The notes under the pieces were generated by a model. The model was not told where the DNA came from, searched no databases, and was given only the letters and a program-made list of their open reading frames with translations. Below are positions 1-4,889 of a stretch of 6,846 nucleotides of DNA, one piece after another. Source of the stretch: Minisyncoccota bacterium (GTDB taxonomy: Bacteria; Patescibacteriota; Microgenomatia; Levybacterales; UBA12049); NCBI GenBank assembly GCA_025449795.1, contig JANWIQ010000024.1:1-6846 (forward strand), read 5' to 3'. The translations under genes and the position numbers were made by a program. How positions within the stretch are numbered: position 1 is the stretch's first letter; the number at the start of each line of letters is the position of its first letter.

Positions 1-114
1 AATCCGAGCCGAATGGAGATTTGGCTTAAAGATTTTTCGTGTCCTATTTTTTGCGTGACTTACATTGTGTCCGTATTGGACACCTTTCCCACAATTCATA
101 CATTTCATTGCCAT
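1..114 (-). CDS. rpmB: 50S ribosomal protein L28 (bL28), N-terminal part, cut by window edge
   Basis: L28 is a small protein of the large ribosomal subunit. The minus strand reads 38 codons from an ATG at 114 to the window edge without a stop. The start reads MAMKCMNCGKG, followed by VQYGHNVSHAKNRTRK and then FKPNLHSARI. The NNVSHAxNKTxRxFxPNLH pattern is the hallmark of bL28. Cys5 and Cys8 form a CxxC knuckle, as in the zinc-binding versions of this protein; the matching downstream cysteines would lie outside the window. A second ATG two codons in is possible, but the first gives the usual MA start. The gene is divergent from everything downstream and has its own promoter a few bases upstream. 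The C-terminal half is missing only because the window ends. Confidence 0.93.
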   Translation of the reverse strand, partial: MAMKCMNCGKGVQYGHNVSHAKNRTRKIFKPNLHSARI

Positions 115-123
115 ACGGCTTTT

Positions 124-153
124 ATGATACCACAAATCAACCTGGTAACTCAA
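124..153 (-). promoter_or_regulatory. Promoter of rpmB
   Basis: On the minus strand a TTGAGT -35 box (148-153) and a TATCAT -10 box (124-129) are separated by 18 bp. The -10 box ends 9 bases before the rpmB ATG, so the transcript should start about three bases before the start codon. There is no convincing Shine-Dalgarno sequence. Confidence 0.6.
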
Positions 154-193
154 GTCATAAAACCTATGATGCAATGAAGAAGAATTATTCATG

Positions 194-199
194 TATAAT
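194..199 (+). promoter_or_regulatory. Candidate -10 box left of the GIY-YIG unit
   Basis: A perfect TATAAT lies on the plus strand just before the repeats that start at 212. No good -35 box is visible at the right distance. It is the only plausible promoter element upstream of the GIY-YIG and M50 genes. It may be the former promoter of the M50 gene, now separated from it by the repeat-bounded unit. Confidence 0.35.
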
Positions 200-211
200 T
201 TAAAAGGCAGT

Positions 212-274
212 ACTGTCATCCCGAACTGTTGCACTGTCATCCCGAACTGTAGCACTGTCATCCCGAACTTGTTT
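212..274 (+). repeat. Three tandem 21-bp copies of the 5' half of the palindromic repeat
   Basis: Copies begin at 212, 233 and 254 with an exact 21-bp period. Each opens with ACTGTCATCCCGAACT. The first two differ only by T/A at 230/251. The third copy continues into the matching 3' arm and so completes a hairpin; the first two lack a 3' arm of their own. Confidence 0.9.
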
Positions 275-282
275 CGGGATCT
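254..282 (+). repeat. Left full palindromic repeat
   Basis: A perfect 8-bp stem, ATCCCGAA (260-267) and TTCGGGAT (273-280), encloses a 5-nt CTTGT loop. The conserved ACTGTC flank precedes the stem. The repeat ends four bases before the GIY-YIG start codon, and the GGGA of the 3' arm is the only weak Shine-Dalgarno-like sequence in front of that gene. No T-run follows, so it is not a typical terminator. Confidence 0.85.
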
Positions 283-286
283 CTAA

Positions 287-580
287 ATGAAAACTTATTA
301 TGTTTATATTCTGACAAATAAACTTAATACAACTTTTTATATTGGAGTTACCAATAGCCTGGAGAGAAGAATATTTGAGCATAAGAATGAACTAATCGAG
401 GGATTTAGTAAAAGATATAAACTGAAAAAATTAGTTTATTTTGAGGATTGTAGTACAATTAATGATGCGTTAATCCGAGAAAAACAATTAAAAAATTGGC
501 ATCGACTATGGAAGTTAAATTTAATCAAAAGTATGAATCCAGATTTCAAAGACTTAGATGCTGAAACAAGTTCAGCATGA
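287..580 (+). CDS. GIY-YIG nuclease family protein (YhbQ/URI-type, stand-alone domain)
   Basis: This 97-residue protein is a single GIY-YIG domain. The family's YVY (5-7) and YIG (18-20) motifs are present. They are followed by the Arg27/Arg28 region, His32, and the metal-binding Glu65 in IREKQLKNW. NPDFKDL (84-90) is the usual end of YhbQ-like proteins. Members cut DNA strands or are predicted to; the target here is unknown. The final DAETSSA is encoded by the right palindromic repeat and looks appended rather than part of the fold. The ATG at 287 lies four bases after the left repeat. There is no strong ribosome binding site and no promoter at the near-leaderless spacing seen for other genes here. 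The M50 gene follows 12 bases after the stop, so the two could share a transcript. All key residues visible to me are intact, so the gene is probably functional. Confidence 0.9.
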   Translation: MKTYYVYILTNKLNTTFYIGVTNSLERRIFEHKNELIEGFSKRYKLKKLVYFEDCSTINDALIREKQLKNWHRLWKLNLIKSMNPDFKDLDAETSSA

Positions 581-584
581 CAGT
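556..584 (-). repeat. Right full palindromic repeat (inverted copy)
   Basis: Read on the minus strand this is the same 29-nt element as 254-282, with stem arms at 571-578 and 558-565 and the same CTTGT loop. The stem reads ATGCTGAA/TTCAGCAT, against ATCCCGAA/TTCGGGAT on the left. One C-G pair became G-C and another became T-A, so pairing is kept. It overlaps the last eight codons of the GIY-YIG gene and contains its stop. Confidence 0.85.
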
Positions 585-592
585 TAAATAAT

Positions 593-1240
593 ATGGGAAT
601 AGATCCAATTGGATTGATCATTTACCTTTTTGTCTTAATTTATTCTGCAATTTTACATGAGATTGCACATGGATTAGTGGCAGACCGACTTGGTGACCCT
701 ACAGCTAGACTTATGGGTAGACTAACATTAAATCCAATTTCTCATATTGATCCTGTCTATACAATATTATTCCCACTACTTACGTATATTTCATCAGGAG
801 GAACAGTTATCTTTGGCGGAGCAAAACCTGTACCAGTGGATCCTTTTAACTTAAGAGAAGGACGTAAGGACTTAGCATTAGTATCTTTAGCAGGACCATT
901 AACCAACATATTACTAGCTGTCACAGCAGCTTTTCTGCTAAGAACCTTATTCGTTTTCAATTTTGGAGATGTGTCCATACTAATTGCAACAATTTTAAAA
1001 GCTATTATTCGAATAAATATCCTTCTTGCTATCTTCAACCTCTTACCCATTCCCCCACTGGATGGGTCAAAGATATTTTCCCTTATCTTACCGGAGCGAG
1101 AGGCAGCGGCATATCTGTCACTTGGACAAATTGGAATATTTCTGCTTCTTATTTTGCTCGCATTTCCTATCGGTGGTTTTTCCCTAGAGCTTATTATCAA
1201 CAATCTCTACCAACTTGCCCTGCACCTTCTTGGATTGTGA
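593..1240 (+). CDS. Site-2-protease family membrane metalloprotease (peptidase M50)
   Basis: This is a 215-residue polytopic membrane protein of the short, PDZ-less M50 type. The zinc-binding HExxH motif is HEIAH (22-26), inside the first transmembrane segment (about 6-30). The third zinc ligand is Asp157 in NLLPIPPLDG (149-158), the family's second signature. Other family landmarks are NPISHIDP (47-54), GGAKPVPV (75-82) and AGPLTN (100-105). A hydrophobic tail spans about 176-212. Such proteases cleave transmembrane segments of substrates, often anti-sigma factors; the substrate here is unknown. No Shine-Dalgarno sequence or promoter of the kind used by its neighbours precedes the ATG. Instead the GIY-YIG unit ends 8 bases upstream of it. 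Length is normal and the gene appears intact. Confidence 0.93.
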   Translation: MGIDPIGLIIYLFVLIYSAILHEIAHGLVADRLGDPTARLMGRLTLNPISHIDPVYTILFPLLTYISSGGTVIFGGAKPVPVDPFNLREGRKDLALVSLAGPLTNILLAVTAAFLLRTLFVFNFGDVSILIATILKAIIRINILLAIFNLLPIPPLDGSKIFSLILPEREAAAYLSLGQIGIFLLLILLAFPIGGFSLELIINNLYQLALHLLGL

Positions 1241-1245
1241 TAGTG

Positions 1246-1274
1246 TTGACAATCATTCTTTTCTTTGCTAATTT
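1246..1274 (+). promoter_or_regulatory. Promoter of the 1281-2437 operon
   Basis: A perfect TTGACA (1246-1251) and TAATTT (1269-1274) are separated by 17 bp. The -10 box ends 6 bases before the ATG at 1281, so the mRNA is predicted to start at or next to the start codon (leaderless). No terminator is seen between the M50 gene and this promoter. Confidence 0.75.
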
Positions 1275-1280
1275 AAGAGT

Positions 1281-1616
1281 ATGAACGAGATGGCACCAGT
1301 GAATCCCCAAATAGAAGAAAGACAAAGCCCTCCATTCTTTTCAAAATATAAATTCACCATTATTAGCCTGTGTGTGATTCTTATTGCCCTTATTCCTCTT
1401 TTGCTTCTTGCAAAAAATAAAAAAGCCCAACAGCCCACCATAGCCACTCTCCAACCCACCACAACACCAACACCAATTCCCCTTACCCAACAAAATGCAC
1501 AGCCAACTATTTCTGCAACCGACCAGCAAATACAAAATGCGCTTACCCAAAGTAACCAAGACATTAATTCTGTCAATCAAGTTGACTCGTCACAAGATAG
1601 TGTTGCAGGTCTATGA
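1281..1616 (+). CDS. Membrane-anchored Thr/Pro-rich protein of unknown function
   Basis: I do not recognise this 111-residue protein. A short N-terminal cytoplasmic part ending in SKYK (about 1-24) is followed by one strong transmembrane helix (about 25-44, rich in Ile and Leu) and a positive cluster KNKK (45-48). A Thr/Pro/Gln-rich stretch (about 50-72, with TTTPTPIP) follows, then a polar Gln/Asn/Ser-rich tail. The likely topology has the tail outside the membrane. The gene is first in an operon: its TGA overlaps the next ATG in an ATGA junction, so the two proteins are probably translated together and may work together at the cell surface. A start at the second Met (codon 4) is possible. 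Nothing suggests an enzyme. Confidence 0.75.
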   Translation: MNEMAPVNPQIEERQSPPFFSKYKFTIISLCVILIALIPLLLLAKNKKAQQPTIATLQPTTTPTPIPLTQQNAQPTISATDQQIQNALTQSNQDINSVNQVDSSQDSVAGL

Positions 1617-2437
1617 ACAATAACATACGTATTACATTCGGCATTCTTTTTCTTATGACGCTGGTGTCCACACGGCCAGTATTGGCTGCTACCTACGGCG
1701 CGAGAATAACCCAAATTCAAGAGCGGCTCACCATGGCCCCAACCATTACCGGAAGACAAAGTGCGGCTTTGCAAAATGTTATTGCCTCCGCAGATAGGAT
1801 GCTAGCGGACAGACTAACAAGCCTCAATACGCTGTTATCCCGTGTACAAAGTGATACCCGCCTGTCCACAGATGAAAAAACTACGCTCACTTCCAATATC
1901 AATACGATGATCAGTAATTTACAATCCCTCAAAACCAAAATAGATGGCGATACAGATCTTGCGACAGCACGCGCAGACAGGAAAAGTATCGTCACCTCTT
2001 ACCATGTCTTTGTTACTTTTGAACCACAACTTCGGCTCCTCACTATTGTCAATAATTTACAATCCACTACTGCAACAATCCAGGCACTTGTCCCTCAGCT
2101 TTCTCAGCTTTCTGCTACTTTCAAGTCACAAGGCAACGACACCACGACTATCGACGCAGCGATTGCAGATATTTCTACACAACTTACTGCTATCACTACT
2201 CTCCTCAATACAGATGCAAGCACATTACAGAGTGTTGTCCTTACCAACAATAATTATCAAGCTACCTTTACCGGCGTACGACAAGATTTGGCAAAGGTAC
2301 GCGCAGATTTCGCCCAAATTCGCCATGATATGACCACAATTCTTTCCGGCATGGGCAAATTCTTCCACAAACCATCTGGCACCCCGTCGGTAACGCCAAA
2401 AGTCTCCCCAACACTCGCTCCTACCGCTACGCCATAA
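1613..2437 (+). CDS. Secreted helical (coiled-coil-like) protein with Thr/Pro-rich tail, unknown function
   Basis: This 274-residue protein begins with a typical Sec signal peptide: Arg6, a hydrophobic core (about 7-18), and a likely cleavage after VLA (23-25). The mature part is almost entirely predicted helix with regular Leu/Ile spacing. One block spans about 31-110; a second conserved-looking block, DGDTDLATARADRKSI (111-126), leads into a further helical region to about 250. The end (254-274) is Ser/Thr/Pro-rich. I recall similar exported helical proteins with a D-T-D-L-x-T-x-R-x-D-R-x-S-I motif from Microgenomates genomes, but none with a known role. The start overlaps the upstream stop by 4 bases. 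A surface or envelope-spacer role is inference only. The mature protein shows no cysteines or catalytic motifs. Confidence 0.8.
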   Translation: MNNNIRITFGILFLMTLVSTRPVLAATYGARITQIQERLTMAPTITGRQSAALQNVIASADRMLADRLTSLNTLLSRVQSDTRLSTDEKTTLTSNINTMISNLQSLKTKIDGDTDLATARADRKSIVTSYHVFVTFEPQLRLLTIVNNLQSTTATIQALVPQLSQLSATFKSQGNDTTTIDAAIADISTQLTAITTLLNTDASTLQSVVLTNNNYQATFTGVRQDLAKVRADFAQIRHDMTTILSGMGKFFHKPSGTPSVTPKVSPTLAPTATP

Positions 2438-2444
2438 GCCCTAC

Positions 2445-2473
2445 TTGACAATCGTTTTCTTTCGTTATAACAT
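2445..2473 (+). promoter_or_regulatory. Promoter of the AbrB-Doc operon
   Basis: TTGACA (2445-2450) and TAACAT (2468-2473) lie 17 bp apart; a TATAAC at 2466-2471 with a 15-bp spacer is an alternative. The -10 box ends 9 bases before the antitoxin ATG, giving a leader of only a few bases. The -10 box lies inside the 18-bp palindrome. Confidence 0.65.
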
Positions 2474-2481
2474 GTTATAAC
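2464..2481 (+). promoter_or_regulatory. Perfect 18-bp palindrome, probable operator of the antitoxin
   Basis: GTTATAACATGTTATAAC is identical to its reverse complement. It also consists of two GTTATAAC half-sites, each palindromic, spaced 10 bp apart, which is about one helical turn. It covers the -10 box and the predicted start of transcription and ends one base before the antitoxin ATG. Antitoxins of the AbrB/MazE fold are known to repress their own promoters by binding such sites as dimers, so autoregulation is the natural reading. Confidence 0.7.
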
Positions 2482-2482
2482 T

Positions 2483-2707
2483 ATGACACTTAAAGTTATT
2501 CAAGTCGGCAATTCAGCGGGAATCATTATCCCTCAAGTGATGCGTACGGATAATGATATTAATATTGGAGATACGATAGAGGTACATATTACAAAAATAA
2601 AAAAACTAAGAAGAAAAAAGGCTCCAATATCAACCAAGTTTGCCCAAATGGTAGATGAGTTTATGACTGAACATGCAGATGTTCTTCAAGAACTTGCTAA
2701 AAAGTGA
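2483..2707 (+). CDS. AbrB/MazE/SpoVT-family antitoxin
   Basis: This 74-residue protein has the swapped-hairpin AbrB/MazE DNA-binding domain in its first half. KVIQVGNSAGIIIP (4-17) matches the family's K-x-x-x-x-G-N-S-x-G-I-x-I-P pattern, and INIGDTIEV (26-34) matches the closing strand. The second half (about 45-74) is charged and helical, and is the part expected to wrap around and block the toxin. It is the first gene of a two-gene operon; its TGA overlaps the toxin's GTG start by 4 bases. It should both neutralise the Doc toxin and repress the operon through the palindrome directly upstream. The KLRRKKAP stretch (41-48) is a basic linker. Gene length is normal for the family. Confidence 0.88.
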   Translation: MTLKVIQVGNSAGIIIPQVMRTDNDINIGDTIEVHITKIKKLRRKKAPISTKFAQMVDEFMTEHADVLQELAKK

Positions 2708-3093
2708 AATATCTTTCTCCATCAGAAGTCCTTTTCATCCATGACCAGGCAATAAAGCAATTTGGTGGATCGGCAGGTATCAGAGATACTGGACTGTTAG
2801 AATCTGCTTTAGCAAGACCACAGGCAAGCTTTGATGGCGAGGACTTATATCCTACAATTTTTGAAAAAGCAGCCTCACTGATGCATTCTCTCCTCAAAAA
2901 CCATCCATTTGTAGACGGTAACAAGCGTACAGCTTATTCTACCGTTGGTATTTTTCTTAAAAAGAATGATTATAAATTAGAAAATCACAATAAAGAAACA
3001 CTCGCTTTCGTTATGAAAGTTGAAAATGATACACTTTCTCTGTTAGAAATCTCCTCTTGGCTTGAGAAGTATTCCAAACCAACTAAAAATTAG
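2704..3093 (+). CDS. doc: Death-on-curing (Doc/Fic) family toxin
   Basis: This 129-residue protein is a Doc-type Fic-fold toxin. The catalytic motif HPFVDGNKRT (67-76) contains His67, the acidic Asp71 and the phosphate-binding Asn73, Lys74 and Arg75. The GIRDTGLLESALARP block (25-39) is typical of Doc. The phage P1 Doc toxin phosphorylates elongation factor Tu and stops translation; the same activity is likely but not proven here. It starts with GTG inside the antitoxin's stop codon (GTGA), so its translation is coupled to and probably weaker than that of the antitoxin, as expected for a toxin. The partner is of the AbrB type rather than Phd. All visible catalytic residues are intact, and length matches the family (about 125). 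Confidence 0.93.
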   Translation: MKYLSPSEVLFIHDQAIKQFGGSAGIRDTGLLESALARPQASFDGEDLYPTIFEKAASLMHSLLKNHPFVDGNKRTAYSTVGIFLKKNDYKLENHNKETLAFVMKVENDTLSLLEISSWLEKYSKPTKN

Positions 3094-3102
3094 CTCCTCC
3101 AC

Positions 3103-3131
3103 TTGTAATCAGCTCCTATTTTTCCTACTAT
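3103..3131 (+). promoter_or_regulatory. Promoter of the 3144-3854 gene
   Basis: TTGTAA (3103-3108) and TACTAT (3126-3131) are separated by 17 bp. The -10 box ends 12 bases before the ATG at 3144, leaving a leader of about six bases. The purine-rich AGAAGAGAAG just before the start may act as a weak ribosome binding site, but most of it would be at or before the transcript start. Confidence 0.5.
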
Positions 3132-3143
3132 AGAAGAGAAGCA

Positions 3144-3854
3144 ATGAAAAGATTTTTCCTGGTAGAAATAGGGATTTTGGAAATAGTGGCTTGTCTTGTT
3201 GCGCTGGTGCTTGTTTTTGGGACACTCAATTATTTTAATATTCTCCGCTTGGATACGGCTTTTCCTCTGCTCTCTTTTTTTCCGCATCTTACCCGCACTG
3301 CTTCTGTGAACAACTCCACCATAGCCCAACCTGATGGGCCGCGTTATTTTCCCCAAGGGAAAAATTTTTCCTACAATACAAAAAAAGCAACCGTCTCATT
3401 GCGAGATTTTTTGGAAAGTACTTTGCAGAGTAACGTTTTGCCTCCCCGTATCAATGCTTCTTCTTTTGCTCCTTCCCAGTCTTTTGCTGTGTATCAAGTG
3501 CAGTGGACACTCCCTTCCAACACAAATGCCGTCGCCTCACTTTTTTATCGGCCAACAACCACCCTGGTGGAAAAAATTCGGCTCAATATTTCTCTTCCCG
3601 CGAACTCTCCTTTTGTGGTAAGTAGCGCTTCTGCCCAGACTGCCATACAACCATATATTGCAGAGGACACTTCTCTTGCCTGGCAGTGTGCCGCCAACCC
3701 CATCCAGACCTATTGTGAAAAATTCCTCTCTTCCCCACAGGGTGGCAAAGGCTATGGCCTCACAAAAGATACCAAAGGTAATCTGACTCTTTTTGCCTGC
3801 TTTTATCCCGCAGAGATCCCCACCAACCTGCAAATACGAAGTTGTATCAAGTAA
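3144..3854 (+). CDS. Membrane-anchored extracytoplasmic protein of unknown function
   Basis: I do not recognise this 236-residue protein. An N-terminal hydrophobic segment (about 8-30) after MKRFF looks like a signal anchor, as there is no clear signal peptidase site. The rest is probably outside the membrane. A Ser/Pro/Asn-rich stretch (about 50-75) leads to a mixed domain. The last third holds four cysteines (182, 191, 219, 234), which could form two disulfides. The final PAEIPTNLQIRSCIK is repeated at the end of a gene remnant at 6139-6249, and a third trace is at 4890-4924, so the protein once had relatives nearby. The two differences between this 3' end and the remnant are both silent. 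The gene has its own promoter and a likely terminator just downstream. Base use is visibly richer in C than in the adjacent toxin-antitoxin genes. Confidence 0.72.
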   Translation: MKRFFLVEIGILEIVACLVALVLVFGTLNYFNILRLDTAFPLLSFFPHLTRTASVNNSTIAQPDGPRYFPQGKNFSYNTKKATVSLRDFLESTLQSNVLPPRINASSFAPSQSFAVYQVQWTLPSNTNAVASLFYRPTTTLVEKIRLNISLPANSPFVVSSASAQTAIQPYIAEDTSLAWQCAANPIQTYCEKFLSSPQGGKGYGLTKDTKGNLTLFACFYPAEIPTNLQIRSCIK

Positions 3855-3855
3855 A
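3789..3855 (+). repeat. Direct repeat copy A (3' end of the 3144-3854 gene)
   Basis: From 3807 to 3855 this matches copy C (6202-6250) at 47 of 49 positions, up to and one base past the stop codon. The match then ends. Upstream, CTTTTTGCC (3789-3797) also matches, with one base gained or lost in between. Confidence 0.9.
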
Positions 3856-3872
3856 GCTACGTATTAAAATCG

Positions 3873-4502
3873 TCAACTTATTTTACTCTTTATGTATGAA
3901 GTTACTACTTGTTGTAACTTTTTTTTTATTTCTTCCTCTGTTACTGGCCTGTTAATATATTCTATTGGAACTATTTCAAGGTTTTTAAAGTATACTAATT
4001 GCTCAAGAAACAATGCGTCATTAAAGTCTCCATTAAATTTTTTCTTCGCAACTTCGATAATCTTTTCTAGAGAAAATTGTTCTAGAAGAAAATATATATC
4101 AACATAGTCTCTCCAAACCACTCTTCTTCCTAATGTATGTGCTTTATCTGCAGCAATATCTAAAATCGAAGCTAATGGAAGATACTGGGTGGACACAAGC
4201 GGAACTATATGCTGGAAATAATACCATAAAAATGTAATTGATACGTTTTGGGTTTGGAAAGTAATTTGCTCATGAGAATCATATGTCATAACATAATCAG
4301 GAAACGTGTCTCTTATATTCTTTCTCAATATATTCGATATTTCATGGGGAACAAAGACATCAAAATCATAGGATATTCTATGGTTAAGTTGCAATGCAAG
4401 CGCAGTTCCTCCTCCCAGATAACCTTTATGACGCATGAGGGAAAGAGATTGAAAAACTTGTTTTCTTTTATTATCTAATATTTCTAGATATATTTTTGAC
4501 AT
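3873..4502 (-). CDS. AbiEii-family nucleotidyltransferase (toxin-like component)
   Basis: This 209-residue protein (counted from the MSKIYLEIL start) carries the nucleotidyltransferase signature of the AbiEii/DUF1814 family. GYLGGGTALALQL (27-39) is followed by ISYDFDVF (43-50), with metal-binding Asp46 and Asp48. The downstream family block DIAADKAHTL (115-124) plus RDYVDIYFLL (131-140) supplies Lys120, Arg131, Asp132 and Asp135. AbiEii is the toxin of the type IV AbiE phage-defence system; related enzymes such as MenT add nucleotides to tRNA. The substrate here is unknown. An ATG at 4514 is in frame, but I chose 4502 because homologues typically begin MSKIY and a GAGAG motif lies five bases before it. 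It overlaps the C-terminal end of the DUF6922-like gene, so translation is coupled. It converges on the 3144-3854 gene with only 18 bases between stops. Confidence 0.9.
   Translation of the reverse strand: MSKIYLEILDNKRKQVFQSLSLMRHKGYLGGGTALALQLNHRISYDFDVFVPHEISNILRKNIRDTFPDYVMTYDSHEQITFQTQNVSITFLWYYFQHIVPLVSTQYLPLASILDIAADKAHTLGRRVVWRDYVDIYFLLEQFSLEKIIEVAKKKFNGDFNDALFLEQLVYFKNLEIVPIEYINRPVTEEEIKKKLQQVVTSYIKSKIS
3899..3927 (+). terminator. Rho-independent terminator for the 3144-3854 gene, inside the opposing gene
   Basis: AAGTTAC (3899-3905) and GTAACTT (3914-3920) form a perfect 7-bp stem with an 8-nt loop, running directly into nine T residues (3919-3927). It lies 45 bases after the stop of the plus-strand gene but within the last codons of the minus-strand AbiEii gene, where the T-run encodes a Lys-rich stretch. 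It could be partly a coding coincidence. Confidence 0.5.
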
Positions 4503-4773
4503 AATGACTCTCATCGAGTTGCTCTTTTTTTAAGGGAAGAAGAAAATTTTTTACAAAAAGAAACCTAGCGTGACGATAGTCTTTGTAGGGATTGTTTGTA
4601 AAGACAGCAACAATATCTTCTTTACCATAGGTTTTCAAAAGCCAACGCCAATCTTTCATAGAACCATAAGATAAAATTTGGTGAATGATATAGGTTTTAT
4701 CTTTTGTAATATCAAGGGTACTGCTCTTTGTTGACCATAATACAGGCTGAAGGTACGCAGGAGGATGTTGCAT
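4471..4773 (-). CDS. DUF6922-like small protein, probable partner/antitoxin of the AbiEii protein
   Basis: This 100-residue protein shows the pattern I associate with DUF6922. It has PAYLQPVLW (5-13), then DKTYIIHQILSYGSMKDW (25-42), WLLKTYGKEDI (44-54), and a basic C-terminal half. Members are usually encoded directly upstream of AbiEii-family nucleotidyltransferases, exactly as here. The assignment is from memory of the pattern, not from a search. It probably acts as the antitoxin or regulator of the pair, but that is inference from position. It lacks the larger winged-helix architecture of AbiEi. The start codon is placed 6 bases after a strong extended -10 promoter, so its mRNA should be leaderless. 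Its last ten or so codons overlap the nucleotidyltransferase gene. Confidence 0.75.
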   Translation of the reverse strand: MQHPPAYLQPVLWSTKSSTLDITKDKTYIIHQILSYGSMKDWRWLLKTYGKEDIVAVFTNNPYKDYRHARFLFVKNFLLPLKKEQLDESHYVKNISRNIR

Positions 4774-4779
4774 AATTTT

Positions 4780-4788
4780 ATTATACCA
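4780..4788 (-). promoter_or_regulatory. Extended -10 promoter of the DUF6922-AbiEii operon
   Basis: On the minus strand TGGTATAAT combines a perfect TATAAT with the TGn extension. It ends 6 bases before the ATG at 4773, predicting a leaderless transcript. No good -35 box is visible at 16-18 bp, which the TGn extension can compensate for. Confidence 0.7.
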
Positions 4789-4889
4789 TATTTAACACAC
4801 GTACCCCACAAAACTACCCGCTGCACACAGTAAATACTACAGCCCCAACTCCTTGTGGTTTATTTGCAACTGCTCTTGTGCCAGTTTTT

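Larger units (their letters stand above)
212..584 (+). mobile_element. GIY-YIG gene flanked by inverted palindromic repeats (putative small mobile unit)
   Basis: The unit consists of two tandem half-repeats (212-253), a full palindromic repeat (254-282), the GIY-YIG gene (287-580) and an inverted copy of the palindromic repeat (556-584). The two full copies are 29 nt long and match at 25 positions. All four differences lie in the stem and form two compensatory pairs. The bases CAGT occur on both sides (208-211 and 581-584) and could be either a 4-bp target duplication or part of the repeat; this cannot be decided here. That the gene and its repeats move together is inference from their arrangement. 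Dispersed palindromes of this type are familiar from many bacterial genomes. Confidence 0.5.

Noticed and set aside
212..282. Short regularly spaced repeats resembling a CRISPR array
   Set aside because: The copies are directly adjacent with no spacers, and no cas genes are present.
254..282. Hairpin as a rho-independent terminator
   Set aside because: No T-run follows the stem on either strand, and a gene starts four bases later.
200..382. Minus-strand open frame of 60 codons with RDDSATV repeats
   Set aside because: The repeats are just translation of the 21-bp DNA repeat, and it lies opposite the GIY-YIG gene.
436..621. Minus-strand frame containing HAELVSAS
   Set aside because: This string is the translated palindromic repeat. 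The frame is opposite a clear GIY-YIG gene and has no family likeness.
757..1203. Long minus-strand open frame of 148 codons
   Set aside because: It is antisense to the M50 gene, whose zinc-binding motifs settle the real frame.
1944..2333. Plus-strand frame of 129 codons rich in Leu, Ser and His
   Set aside because: It is an out-of-frame shadow of the secreted helical protein, which has a signal peptide and coupled start.
3334..3621. Plus-strand frame of 95 codons inside the 3144-3854 gene
   Set aside because: It lies fully within the larger gene in another frame and has no start signals of its own.
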